Below are positions 1 through 9,744 of a stretch of DNA of 10,935 nucleotides, piece by piece. The stretch covers positions 445,929 to 456,863 of the forward strand of contig MU646580.1 of NCBI GenBank assembly GCA_026770585.1, given 5' to 3'. The position numbers and the translations under genes were made by a program. Under the pieces are notes generated by a model that was not told the DNA's origin, ran no database searches, and was given only the letters and a program-made list of their open reading frames with translations. Each line of letters opens with the position of its first letter. Position 1 is the stretch's first letter. The DNA comes from Baffinella frigidus. Taxonomy: Eukaryota > Cryptophyceae > Cryptomonadales > Baffinellaceae.

Positions 1-1505
1 AACCCTAAACCCTAAACCCTAAACCCAAAACACTAAACCCTAAACCTCAAGCCCTAAACCATGAACCAAAACCCTTCAACCCTGAACCCAAAACCCGATG
101 CTCTAAAACCCTAAAACCCACACCCGATGCCCTAAACCCAGCACCCTGGACCCTAAATTCTAAACACTCAACCCTAAACCTCAAACTCTCAACACTCAAC
201 CGTAAACCCTGAACCCTAAACCTCAAACCTTCAAACCTCAACCATGAACCCTAAACCCTAAACCCTAAACCCTAAACCCTAAACACTAAACACTGAACCC
301 TAAACCCTAAACCCCAAACCTTAAACCCTAAACCCTAAACCCTCAACACTAAACCTCAAGCCCTAAACCATGAACCAACAACCTTTGCAACCCTGAACCC
401 TGACCCCTAAGCCCTAGACCCTGAACCCTAATACATAAGCCCTAAACCCTGAACCCTAAGCCCTAAACCTCACACCGTAAACCCTAAACCCTAAACCCGA
501 GACCCTAAACCCGACACCCCAAACCCTAAACCCAAACCCCAAACCTCAAACCCTGAACCTTAAACCCTAATCCCTAAACCCTCAACCAACACTAAACCCT
601 CAACCCTGAACCCTAAACCTCAAACGCTGAACCCAAAACACTAAACCCTAAACCTCAAACCCTGAACCATAAACCCATAACCTTCAACCCTCAACCCTGA
701 ACCCTAAGCCCTAGACCCTGAACCCTAATCCATAAGCCCTAAGCCCTGAACTCTCCTAAGCCCTAAACCTCACACCCTAAGCCCTAAACCCTAAACCCTA
801 AACCCGAGACTCTAAACCCGACAACCTAAACCCTTTAGAAACCCAAACCCCAAACCTCAAACCCTCAACCCTCAACCCTCAACCCTAAAACCTCAACCCA
901 AACCCCTCAACACTAAACCCTCAACCCTGAACCCTGAACCTTAGACCCTAAAACCTGAACCCTGAACACTAAACCCTTAGCCCTCGACCCGAGACACTAC
1001 ACCCTAAACCCTAAACCCTAAACCCTAAACCCTAAACCCTAAACCCTAAACCCTAAACCCTAAACCCTGAACCCTTAACCCTGAAACCTCAAACCTCAAA
1101 ATCCTAAAACATCAACCCTAACAAGAGACCCGAAACCCGACACCCTTAAACCTAAAACCCAAACCTGAAAACCTTAAATCCTCAACCCTAAATCCTACAC
1201 CCTAAACCCGAAACCCTAAACCCGACGCCCTCAACCCTACACCCTCAACCCTCAACCCTAAACCTTAAACTTTAAACCCTAAACTCTCAACTCTCAACCC
1301 TAAACCCTGAACCCTAAACCCTAAACCCTAAACCCTAAACCCTAAACCCTAAACCCTAAACCCTAAACCCTAAACCCTAAACCCTAAACCCTAAACCCTT
1401 AACCCTAAACCCTAAACCCTAAGCCCTTAACCCTAAGCCCTAAGCCCTTAACCGTCAACCCTTAACTCCCAACCCTAACCCCTAATCCCTAAACCCTCAA
1501 CCCTG
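1..1505. repeat. Telomeric/subtelomeric CCCTAAA array, degenerate
   Basis: The stretch is almost entirely 7-mer CCCTAAA (TTTAGGG on the other strand) and one- or two-base variants such as CCCTGAA, CCCTCAA, CCCGACA and CCTCAAA. The C-rich strand runs 5' to 3' from the left edge, the orientation expected for a left chromosome end. The longest perfect runs are internal: nine units at 1002-1064 and twelve at 1312-1395, while the first kilobase is mixed. The array stops abruptly near 1505. TTTAGGG is the telomere repeat of plants, most green algae and several other algal and alveolate groups. The ORFs across it are translations of a 7-mer and are not genes. It could be a real subtelomere or a large interstitial block; the window alone does not settle which. 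Confidence 0.93.
42..870. repeat. Higher-order repeat of about 300 bp inside the telomeric array
   Basis: The variant 7-mers recur in a fixed order. A motif beginning AAACCTCAAGCCCTAAACC starts at 42 and again at 351, with a diverged version at 650. The string CCTAAGCCCTAGACCCTG occurs at 405 and 703. A CCTCACACC motif occurs at about 468 and 768, and a CCCGAGAC...CCCGACA pair near 496 and 803. Offsets are 298 to 309 bp. The degenerate repeats have therefore been amplified as a longer unit, two to three copies of which are present. Confidence 0.7.
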
Positions 1506-1905
1506 ACTTTCTCAGAAACCTGCCTTTACTTGTTTCAGAGACCCAAAAACTCCAAAGCAAAACACAACCTCATACAGCCGTTTTTTTGAGCGGGCTGATC
1601 TGCAATAATGACACCTCAAAAAATCTAACCGGCCGGAGATCCTCAGGATTTCCCTTAGGCCCAAAATTCCAACTGGCCGGAAATGATTTTGAAAAAAACT
1701 TAAAATTGTAAGGGCCCTCTACAATTTTAAGTCTTTTTGCTTTACATTTTTTTTCCAAAAATGTTTTTTCCCATTTTTTTTCAGCCCACGGTGCACCGCA
1801 TGGCGCCCCCCCACTCCCCGCACCTCAACCGAACCTCCCCCCCCCTCCCCCCCGCCTGGAACCTGAAAAACAAATTCAAAAAAAATCAAAAAAGGCTCCT
1901 GTGAG
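1506..1905. other. Gene-free, AT-rich to C-rich spacer
   Basis: No credible gene is seen. The first part is AT-rich with T and A homopolymers, a repeated CGGCCGG/TGGCCGG motif near 1632 and 1674, and the hairpin at 1692-1738. From about 1795 to 1860 the + strand becomes C-rich with runs of seven or more C, so the minus strand could form G-quadruplexes. A 62-codon minus-strand ORF here overlaps the hairpin and homopolymers and is not supported as a gene. Confidence 0.6.
1692..1738. repeat. Foldback hairpin, 19-bp arms
   Basis: The left arm 1692-1710 and right arm 1720-1738 are reverse complements with a single mismatch. The inner 12 bp (CTTAAAATTGTA against TACAATTTTAAG) pair perfectly, around a 9-base GC-rich loop AGGGCCCTC. 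It could be a small foldback element, a cruciform-prone site or, if transcribed, a stable RNA stem. No target-site duplication is evident. Confidence 0.8.
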
Positions 1906-2232
1906 ATGTCGTTTTGGACAGGTTATTTGCATCAGGCGGCTCAAAAAACCGGCTATCTACCACAGAAAGATGCTAGAGAGGCCTATTCAAAACTGTTTTC
2001 GTTTACAAGTGGGCATTTCTGTTGTAACGTTCGTAAGGTTGGTCAAGTACCTGCGGCCGAGGCTCGTCACCTGTCCGACCGAGGCTCACACTGGGCGAAA
2101 TTAGTGAAGGAACGAGGTTGGTTACCTCATCCTGGTAAAACAATGTACAACCCCACATGTAAACAGGATCCTCCAGCATTCTCGAGTGGCATGAGCAGAA
2201 TTGACTTCGTCCAAAAACTCACTACACGATAA
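1906..2232 (+). CDS. Unrecognised 108-codon ORF, possibly a gene fragment
   Basis: An ATG-started frame of 108 codons ending in TAA. I do not recognise the product. The translation is compositionally normal, with mixed charge, aromatic residues, two adjacent cysteines near residues 39-40 and a Trp-Leu-Pro-His-Pro segment near residue 73. It is not low-complexity, which separates it from most ORFs here. Codon use is much less GC-biased than in either gene downstream, consistent with a foreign, decayed or non-coding origin. A second, overlapping frame starts five bases upstream. There is no domain signature, and no intron or polyadenylation signal is obvious. It could be chance, a pseudogene piece or an exon of an undetected gene. 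Confidence 0.25.
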   Translation: MSFWTGYLHQAAQKTGYLPQKDAREAYSKLFSFTSGHFCCNVRKVGQVPAAEARHLSDRGSHWAKLVKERGWLPHPGKTMYNPTCKQDPPAFSSGMSRIDFVQKLTTR

Positions 2233-2745
2233 AACCCAATGGAATCAAAATCGACTTTTTCGAATACCTAAAATCGAAAAACCAAACAAAATCCACCGCT
2301 CTCCAAAAAGTTACAATCGGCCTGTCAAAACCTCAAAATCCCCAACCACTTGAGACAGGAGGATGCAGATCATATTGATTGTTTATCTGCAGAAAAAACT
2401 TTTTTTCTCTCGGATTATGTACATAGTAGATCCACAAAAATATTAAGAAAATACTGATTGATGCTAAGGGCTGTCCATAATGGAGGCCATTATGATAACG
2501 CACATAATTACTCATCATGCCATTATGGACATTATGGACAGCAGATCAAATATTTTTTTTCCAGCAAGGATTGGTGAAAGCCCGGCATCACGCCAGGCAC
2601 TCGGGAGGCTGCGGAATACATTGCCCGGATGCCAGATATCCCGGGATAACGTGACCAAACATTGCGGGCGTTTGGCATGTTTTCTTAAGAAACAATACTA
2701 ATACAACAATCAACTTGAGAATGTTCCCTGTAGTGTTCCAAGTTG
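2233..2745. other. AT-rich intergenic spacer
   Basis: Apart from the foldback at 2470-2542 I see no gene. The sequence has A/T homopolymers around 2395-2410 and 2551-2560, two AAAATCGA motifs near 2247 and 2271, and a perfect 12-bp palindrome TATCCCGGGATA at 2637-2648. Short ORFs on both strands cross these repeats and are not supported. Confidence 0.5.
2470..2542. mobile_element. MITE-like foldback with 13-bp terminal inverted repeats
   Basis: GCTGTCCATAATG at 2470-2482 is the exact reverse complement of CATTATGGACAGC at 2530-2542. The 47 bases between also carry inverted CCATTATGG motifs, so most of the 73 bp can fold. Short length, perfect ends and lack of coding capacity fit a miniature inverted-repeat element. 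No target-site duplication was recognised and the family is unknown. Confidence 0.55.
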
Positions 2746-2809
2746 ACCTGGTCTCAGAATTTTGGCACGAAATAGTGGAAACCGTGGTTCAGAATCCGGC
2801 CCCTGAAGT

Positions 2810-2930
2810 TCCTTTAGGTTATTTTAACTCGCACCATTTTAACTCGCACCATAGGCGGACACTGGAACTGGTTCTGTAGGAAAGCCCTGCTTCCTTTCGG
2901 ATCGCATCAAGCCTCCCTGTACAGAGGATC
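2810..2930 (+). repeat. Dispersed direct duplication, copy 1
   Basis: This is similar (roughly 80 percent by eye) to 3212-3318. Both begin TCCTTTAGGTT, and both contain a segment starting CATAGGCGGACAC (2850 and 3237) with CGGAACTGGTTCTG-like and GCTTCCTTTCGGA motifs, ending in GATC. The offset is 402 bp at the left end and 387 bp in the main part. The 15-bp difference equals the tandem duplication present only in this copy. Confidence 0.75.
2821..2850 (+). repeat. 15-bp perfect tandem duplication
   Basis: ATTTTAACTCGCACC occurs twice in immediate succession, at 2821-2835 and 2836-2850. The paralogous copy at 3212-3318 has one diverged unit, so this is a local duplication that arose after the larger duplication, or was lost in the other copy. 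Confidence 0.85.
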
Positions 2931-3053
2931 CCCCCAAACACCGTTTTTTGGCAAGCTAAAACTGTGAGGACCACCGAAATTCTGAGACCAGGTTCTAGGA
3001 ATAGGTTGGAATGTTTTTAGAGCCCTCCCCACACAGCAGGCTACGAAGGGATT

Positions 3054-3072
3054 TCGGGCACTCAGTGCCCGA
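3054..3072. repeat. Short perfect palindrome
   Basis: TCGGGCACT and AGTGCCCGA flank a single central C, giving 9-bp perfect arms. There is no T-run after it, so it is not a terminator of any familiar kind. Its function, if any, is unknown. Confidence 0.6.
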
Positions 3073-3211
3073 GTTTCCGTTACCTTATCCGTAGGAACCC
3101 CCCTATGCCCCTACGGGTTGCCTACAATAGGGTCCCAGGTCTTATCGTTTAGGGGTGATTCAAAATCCCCTCCAAGTCCGCTGTGTGTGGCGGGAAGCCC
3201 CATCCTTTAGG

Positions 3212-3318
3212 TCCTTTAGGTTCTTCGAGCTCCCAACATAGGCGGACACCGGAACTGGTTCTGCAGAAAAGCCACGCTTCCTTTCGGAACCCATTCAGCC
3301 CCCCCGGTGCAGACGATC
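3212..3318 (+). repeat. Dispersed direct duplication, copy 2
   Basis: This is the partner of 2810-2930, ending about 20 bases upstream of the first putative CCAAT motif of the RRM gene. A region seen in an inverted-repeat element therefore also forms the distal upstream flank of the gene. Confidence 0.7.
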
Positions 3319-3339
3319 GCGGCAGAGCGCAAAATGGCG

Positions 3340-3376
3340 ATTGGTGCAAGGGGAGGGTAAACTTTCCCATGATTGG
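3340..3376 (-). promoter_or_regulatory. Paired inverted CCAAT-box-like motifs upstream of the RRM gene
   Basis: GATTGGTGC occurs at 3339-3347 and 3371-3379. The ATTGG cores (CCAAT on the minus strand) are 32 bp apart, about three helical turns. They lie about 200-235 bases upstream of the start codon. CCAAT boxes bound by NF-Y-type factors occur at such positions in eukaryotic promoters in either orientation. No TATA box is obvious. This is inference from motif and spacing only. Confidence 0.35.
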
Positions 3377-3574
3377 TGCTTTGGTGGAGATTTCCCCGAG
3401 AAAATGAACGACTTTACAATTTCATCAACTTTGCAAAGTGAACTTGTTGGCTGATCCGTTTTAGCCAACAAACCACGAGGGGATTTTCTGCCGCCTTCCA
3501 AACAGCAAGAGGAACGGCGTTCTCCGGTCCCTGAGCTTCTCTGTGCGTGGATACGTGCCAGTAACTAGGACAAT

Positions 3575-6906
<3,332 letters not shown>

Positions 6907-7083
6907 GCGTAGGAAAGAGGGGGGGGGGAGGTCGGGAAGGAGCGGGGCAGGGAGGTGCTCGTTCGGGTACATACGCTGTTCTGCACTTCCGAGGAGCCTG
7001 GGTCTGCACTTCTGAGAAGCGAGGGTCGAAGCTCGGCAGAAGAGCGCGTGGTTCCTTCCGTCCCAAGGGGCCATCAAGCGCTG
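6907..7083 (+). other. 3' flank/UTR of the RRM gene
   Basis: No AATAAA or TGTAA signal is seen in the first 180 bases after the stop. The region is purine-rich (a G-run near 6919-6928) and contains the short tandem repeat at 6981-7020. The transcript end probably lies here or in the adjoining MITE copy A. Confidence 0.4.
6981..7020 (+). repeat. 17-bp direct repeat, 23-bp period
   Basis: CTGCACTTCCGAGGAGC at 6981-6997 and CTGCACTTCTGAGAAGC at 7004-7020 differ at two positions. Confidence 0.75.
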
Positions 7084-7211
7084 TAGAGGGGTGCCTCCGC
7101 TACACGACAACGCTCTCCTCCTAGGACCACCGCAGGGCCCTAGGCATCGACCTACTGCAGGGTCTTGGGCGTGGGGCGTTACGTGAGGATCGAGGTACAG
7201 ATACCCCTGTA
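7084..7211 (+). mobile_element. TA-flanked MITE, copy A
   Basis: The copy begins TAGAGGGGTGCCTC and ends ACCCCTGTA, so a TA dinucleotide stands at each edge. The core, beginning CCTAGGACCACC and containing AGGGCCCTAGGCAT and CTACTG-CAGGGTC, matches copies B and C. Its terminal repeats are the most diverged of the three, with a 4-bp insertion in the right one, so it is probably the oldest. There is no coding capacity. TA edges and a CAGGGGTACCTCG end suggest a Tc1/mariner or pogo-type family; that assignment is from memory of such ends. Confidence 0.75.
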
Positions 7212-7336
7212 GGCACAAACATTCCTGGTGTCTCAGGACACAAGCACCTCCGACAGCCTTTCTCCCCAGCAACCTGCCCTTGGTACAAGTCAGGGAAAGC
7301 ACGGGATGGCCGTTTATTCCTCACCTCCCTGCGACA
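7212..7336. other. Short spacer between MITE A and element D
   Basis: No gene, repeat or regulatory signal that I can support. It is part of the roughly 1.5-kb gene-free interval between the RRM gene and the ankyrin gene. Confidence 0.4.
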
Positions 7337-7767
7337 CAGGGGTGTCTCGAAACGGTGCTGATCAGAACGGAGAGTTGAAAACTAAGAACCGCCAACCCTC
7401 GTTTATGCGAACAGCGGAGCGAACGTTTTCCCTGTCGGTCTTAACAAATCAGAACGAAAAATCGACCATTCCCCAAAGCACGCACTCTTTCGGTTTAAAA
7501 CAAATCCCAGGGCAAGATCGAGTCTGATTCGGAATCTGAGGGCGAGGTGGCCACGGACGCCGAATGCGGATCTGAGAGTGAGGGTGCGCGAGGGGGAGGA
7601 AGGGGTGCATCGAGAGCAGCGAGAGCAGTGATGCCCCGAATGAGAGGTTTTCCCGGTGTTCTTACATGCGAAAAGGCGTCCGATTTCCCTGTTGGTCTTC
7701 AACGTAACAACGAAAAGGCGTCCCGCGTTTTCAGATTGCACGCACCTTGTGAGCGAGGTACCCCTGT
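7337..7767 (+). mobile_element. Possible longer relative of the MITE family (element D)
   Basis: CAGGGGTGTCTCG at 7337-7349 and CGAGGTACCCCTG, ending at about 7766, are inverted repeats matching 11 of 13 bases, and are versions of the MITE terminus. The right 44 bases (7724-7767) also resemble 9363-9405. Inside are three copies of a roughly 35-40-bp unit, at 7427-7460, 7648-7681 and 7684-7722, with TTTCCC(T/G)GT...GGTCTT and GAAAAGGCGTCC motifs. TA edges are not preserved. There is no transposase ORF; it would be a non-autonomous or decayed element. Confidence 0.45.
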
Positions 7768-7835
7768 CCTCACGCTCCTGCACTCACGTCTCTCTCTGCA
7801 CTAAACTTGAGTTTCTCCATTCGTGCTGTGCGACG

Positions 7836-7841
7836 AATAAA
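7836..7841 (+). promoter_or_regulatory. AATAAA hexamer without an obvious gene
   Basis: GAATAAACGG occurs here, between element D and MITE B, and again after the ankyrin gene (9346). No gene ends just upstream, so this is either chance or the signal of an unrecognised or decayed transcript. Confidence 0.2.
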
Positions 7842-7867
7842 CGGTGGTGTCCCCTACATTTGCATTG

Positions 7868-7996
7868 TACAGGGGTACCTCGCTCATAAGAAACCGCCCC
7901 CCCCCCCTGGGACCACCAGAGGGCCCTAGGCATTGTCCTACTGTGCATGTAGGGTCCTAGAGGGAGGCAGTTTCTTATGCGCGAGGTACCTCCGTA
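7868..7996 (+). mobile_element. TA-flanked MITE, copy B
   Basis: It begins TACAGGGGTACCTCGCTCAT and ends CGCGAGGTACCTCCGTA. The terminal inverted repeats are about 25 bp (AAGAAAC against GTTTCTTA at their inner ends). The core has the same orientation as copy A: GGGACCACC, AGAGGGCCCTAGGCAT, CTACTG, GTAGGGTCCTAG. A C-run of about 13 at 7896-7908 separates the left terminus from the core. It lies 470 bp upstream of the ankyrin start codon. Confidence 0.85.
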
Positions 7997-8463
7997 CCGC
8001 ACTCTTGGCGCTGTCTCTCCCAGCGACGATGCTAGGACCTCGAGGCTTGATTCGAGCCCACCATACGAGTAGCCGACCACCTGCCGGTGTCACCCCACTC
8101 CTGCGTAAAATATGAAATCTCAATTTCGGACCAACTTTCAATTCTGTTTCACAAATGTGGTCTCAGATTTTACGGAGGAGTGGGGGAACATCATCATGTT
8201 ACACAAAAAACGCCTGCTCCTTCCTCTTTGGTCGAACACGGATCTTTCCTGTCCCCTGATCTTTTTTAAGACCCCCCCTTGAGAGACCCACAGCCTCCTA
8301 CAGTGGGTGAGGTTGGTGTTCCCCAGCCACGGACCTCGGGATCACCTCGGGTGCGGACACAGCAGCAACGTCTGGGGTGACGGGGAAACCAGCCTCCGAT
8401 CCGTGGCCACCAGCCGGCCTCCCGATCCGGTGTCATCCTCCTGCCCCAGGATCGGCGATCCCA
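7997..8463 (+). other. 5' flank of the ankyrin gene
   Basis: No separate gene is seen. The frame of the ankyrin protein is open back to a TGA at 8308-8310 but has no ATG before 8464, so the leader is untranslated unless an upstream exon exists. GGTGAGG at 8305-8311 and CCCCAG at 8321-8326 and 8445-8450 could serve as splice sites for a 5' leader intron. No TATA box was recognised. Confidence 0.35.
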
Positions 8464-9285
8464 ATGGGCAAGGGCGCCGTCTCCCCTGCCAAGACGAAGC
8501 TCGTGACGTCGCCGCTGCATCGCGCGGCTCAACAGGGGCACGACGACAAGGTGAACGCGCTGCTCGACAAGGGCGCCAACGTGAACGCCCAGACGGAGCA
8601 CGGACACAGTGCCCTCCACCGCGCGTCAACTGAGGGCCACGACAGCGTTGTGGTCCTGCTGCTTGAGAGTGGCGCCGACGTTCACGCCACGACCAACCGC
8701 GGGGGGACGGCACTACATTGTTCTGCACTGGAGGGGCACCTGGAGATTTCGGAGCTGCTTCTGGACGGGGGCGCAGAGGTTAACATCCAGACACACGAGG
8801 GCTACCCGCCGATTCATTGCGCCGCTCAGCAGGGGCACTGGGAGGTGGTTGAGCTGCTGCTGGGCAGGGGTGCGCACGTGAACCTCAAGGCAAAGGACGG
8901 GGATTCTGTGTTGCATGACGCCGTGGGAGAAAAGGAGGGTATTGTTGTGACACTCCTCCTCGGCGCCGGCGCTCACGTCAATGCGCAGAACACCGAGCAG
9001 TACACCCCGCTGCATCGTGCATCACAATGCGGGCATCTTCAAGTCGTGGAAATGCTGCTGGACGTCGGTGCAGACGAGTGCGCGAGGTCTCGCTCTGGAG
9101 AGACGCCCGCGGACCTGGCGTCGGCCCGCGGGCAAGAACACGTCGCGGCGCTGCTGCGCGCGACGGCGAAGCGCAGGGCAGCGCAAACGGCGTTCTGTAT
9201 GGGCCAGCATGAGAGGCTGGGCGCGGGGTCGCTGCTCCAGGGGCTTGAACCGGAGCTGGTGCGAACGATTCTGGACCAGGCCTGA
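8464..9285 (+). CDS. Ankyrin-repeat protein, 273 residues, single exon
   Basis: The translation is almost entirely ankyrin repeats, the 33-residue helix-turn-helix-loop modules that bind other proteins. Units start near residues 15, 48, 81, 114, 147, 180 and 213. Most show the TPLH-type turn (SPLHRAA, SALHRAS, TALHCSA, PPIHCAA, SVLHDAV, TPLHRAS) and the LLL..GA.VN pattern. The fifth is divergent (GEKEGIVV) and the seventh is a capping half-repeat (ETPADLASARGQ). A basic stretch (RATAKRR) leads to a tail of about 35 residues ending LEPELVRTILDQA. That tail loosely recalls the start of an F-box but is too short to call. No signal peptide, membrane segment or enzyme domain is seen, so location and partner are unknown. 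The start is the first ATG in the open frame. GC-rich codon use matches the RRM gene. Repeat identity is certain; function is not. Confidence 0.9.
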   Translation: MGKGAVSPAKTKLVTSPLHRAAQQGHDDKVNALLDKGANVNAQTEHGHSALHRASTEGHDSVVVLLLESGADVHATTNRGGTALHCSALEGHLEISELLLDGGAEVNIQTHEGYPPIHCAAQQGHWEVVELLLGRGAHVNLKAKDGDSVLHDAVGEKEGIVVTLLLGAGAHVNAQNTEQYTPLHRASQCGHLQVVEMLLDVGADECARSRSGETPADLASARGQEHVAALLRATAKRRAAQTAFCMGQHERLGAGSLLQGLEPELVRTILDQA

Positions 9286-9346
9286 GGATGCTGAGACGCT
9301 GGGGAAAGTGGAGACGCGCTGGGCCAAGTGCGACGCCAGGTTTTTG

Positions 9347-9352
9347 AATAAA
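9347..9352 (+). terminator. AATAAA polyadenylation-signal candidate after the ankyrin gene
   Basis: AATAAA lies 62 nt beyond the stop codon, in TTTTTGAATAAACGG, followed by a GT/T-rich stretch (GTCTGTTCTC). Position and context suit a polyadenylation signal, although many green algae use TGTAA instead. Confidence 0.45.
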
Positions 9353-9362
9353 CGGAGACCGT

Positions 9363-9420
9363 CTGTTCTCAGATTATCCGTTTCTCACCGGCGAGGTGCC
9401 CATGTACAGGGGTTACTCGA
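9363..9420 (+). mobile_element. Abutting right and left MITE-family termini sharing one TA
   Basis: GGCGAGGTGCCCATG, ending at 9404, is a right-end version; CAGGGGTTACTCG starts at 9407; a single TA (9405-9406) lies between. The right-end part resembles 7724-7767 over about 43 bases, including TCAGATT. It looks like two elements inserted head to tail or one diverged insertion junction. Confidence 0.45.
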
Positions 9421-9439
9421 AGCTGAGGTGCGGCTTCTG

Positions 9440-9625
9440 AAACCCATCGGTGTGCGGGCCTTGCATAATTAAGGTTTGCGAAAAACGTTCGGTATGCGGT
9501 CCTTAATTGAAGGCCCGCAGAATTCAGAACCCTTAAGGCACGCGCTCAACTTGGTCGGTGCTGACCTTAAAATTCAGTACAATCAAGGCACGCGCAAAAC
9601 TTGGTCGGTGTGCTGTCCTTCATTA
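9440..9625 (+). repeat. Degenerate tandem repeat, AAGG...CCTT units
   Basis: Units begin near 9440, 9471, 9510, 9535 and 9585. The last two share AAGGCACGCGC and AACTTGGTCGGTG at a 50-bp offset; earlier ones share CGGTGTGCGG/CGGTATGCGG, GGTCCTTAATT and AATTCAG. MITE copy C starts at the end of the final unit. Confidence 0.65.
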
Positions 9626-9744
9626 CAGGGGTACCTCGCTCACAAGAAACCGCATCCACCTAGGACCCTACAGTAGGCCTATGCCTAGGGCCCTATGGTG
9701 GTCCTAGGGGGGGGGTGCTTTCTTATGAACGAGGTACCCCTGTA
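9624..9744 (-). mobile_element. TA-flanked MITE, copy C (core inverted)
   Basis: It begins TACAGGGGTACCTCGCTCAC and ends GAACGAGGTACCCCTGTA, with terminal inverted repeats of about 25 bp. The core from about 9659 reads as the reverse complement of copies A and B (CCTAGGACC at one end, GGTCCTAGG at the other, nine perfect bases). The whole 121 bp can fold into one long hairpin. It is the best-preserved copy. Confidence 0.88.

Larger units (their letters stand above)
2746..2993. mobile_element. About 250-bp element bounded by 20-bp inverted repeats
   Basis: ACCTGGTCTCAGAATTTTGG at 2746-2765 and CCGAAATTCTGAGACCAGGT at 2974-2993 are reverse complements with one mismatch. No ORF lies inside. The element encloses the first copy of the duplication shared with 3207-3318. 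It may be a non-autonomous DNA transposon; no clear target-site duplication is visible. Confidence 0.55.

Noticed and set aside
47-241. Minus-strand ORF of 64 codons with FRVQG-type repeats in the telomeric array
   Set aside because: It is only the translation of degenerate TTTAGGG repeats; any frame in this region looks similar.
8040-8075. tRNA T-arm-like GGCTTGATTCGAGCC
   Set aside because: The stem-loop is 15 nt with a 5-nt loop, not 17 nt with a 7-nt loop, and no acceptor or anticodon arm is found on either strand.
8377-8463. Upstream extension of the ankyrin protein from a GTG at 8377
   Set aside because: The 29 codons are Pro-rich and unlike the repeat domain, and nuclear genes rarely start at GTG; the first ATG is at 8464.
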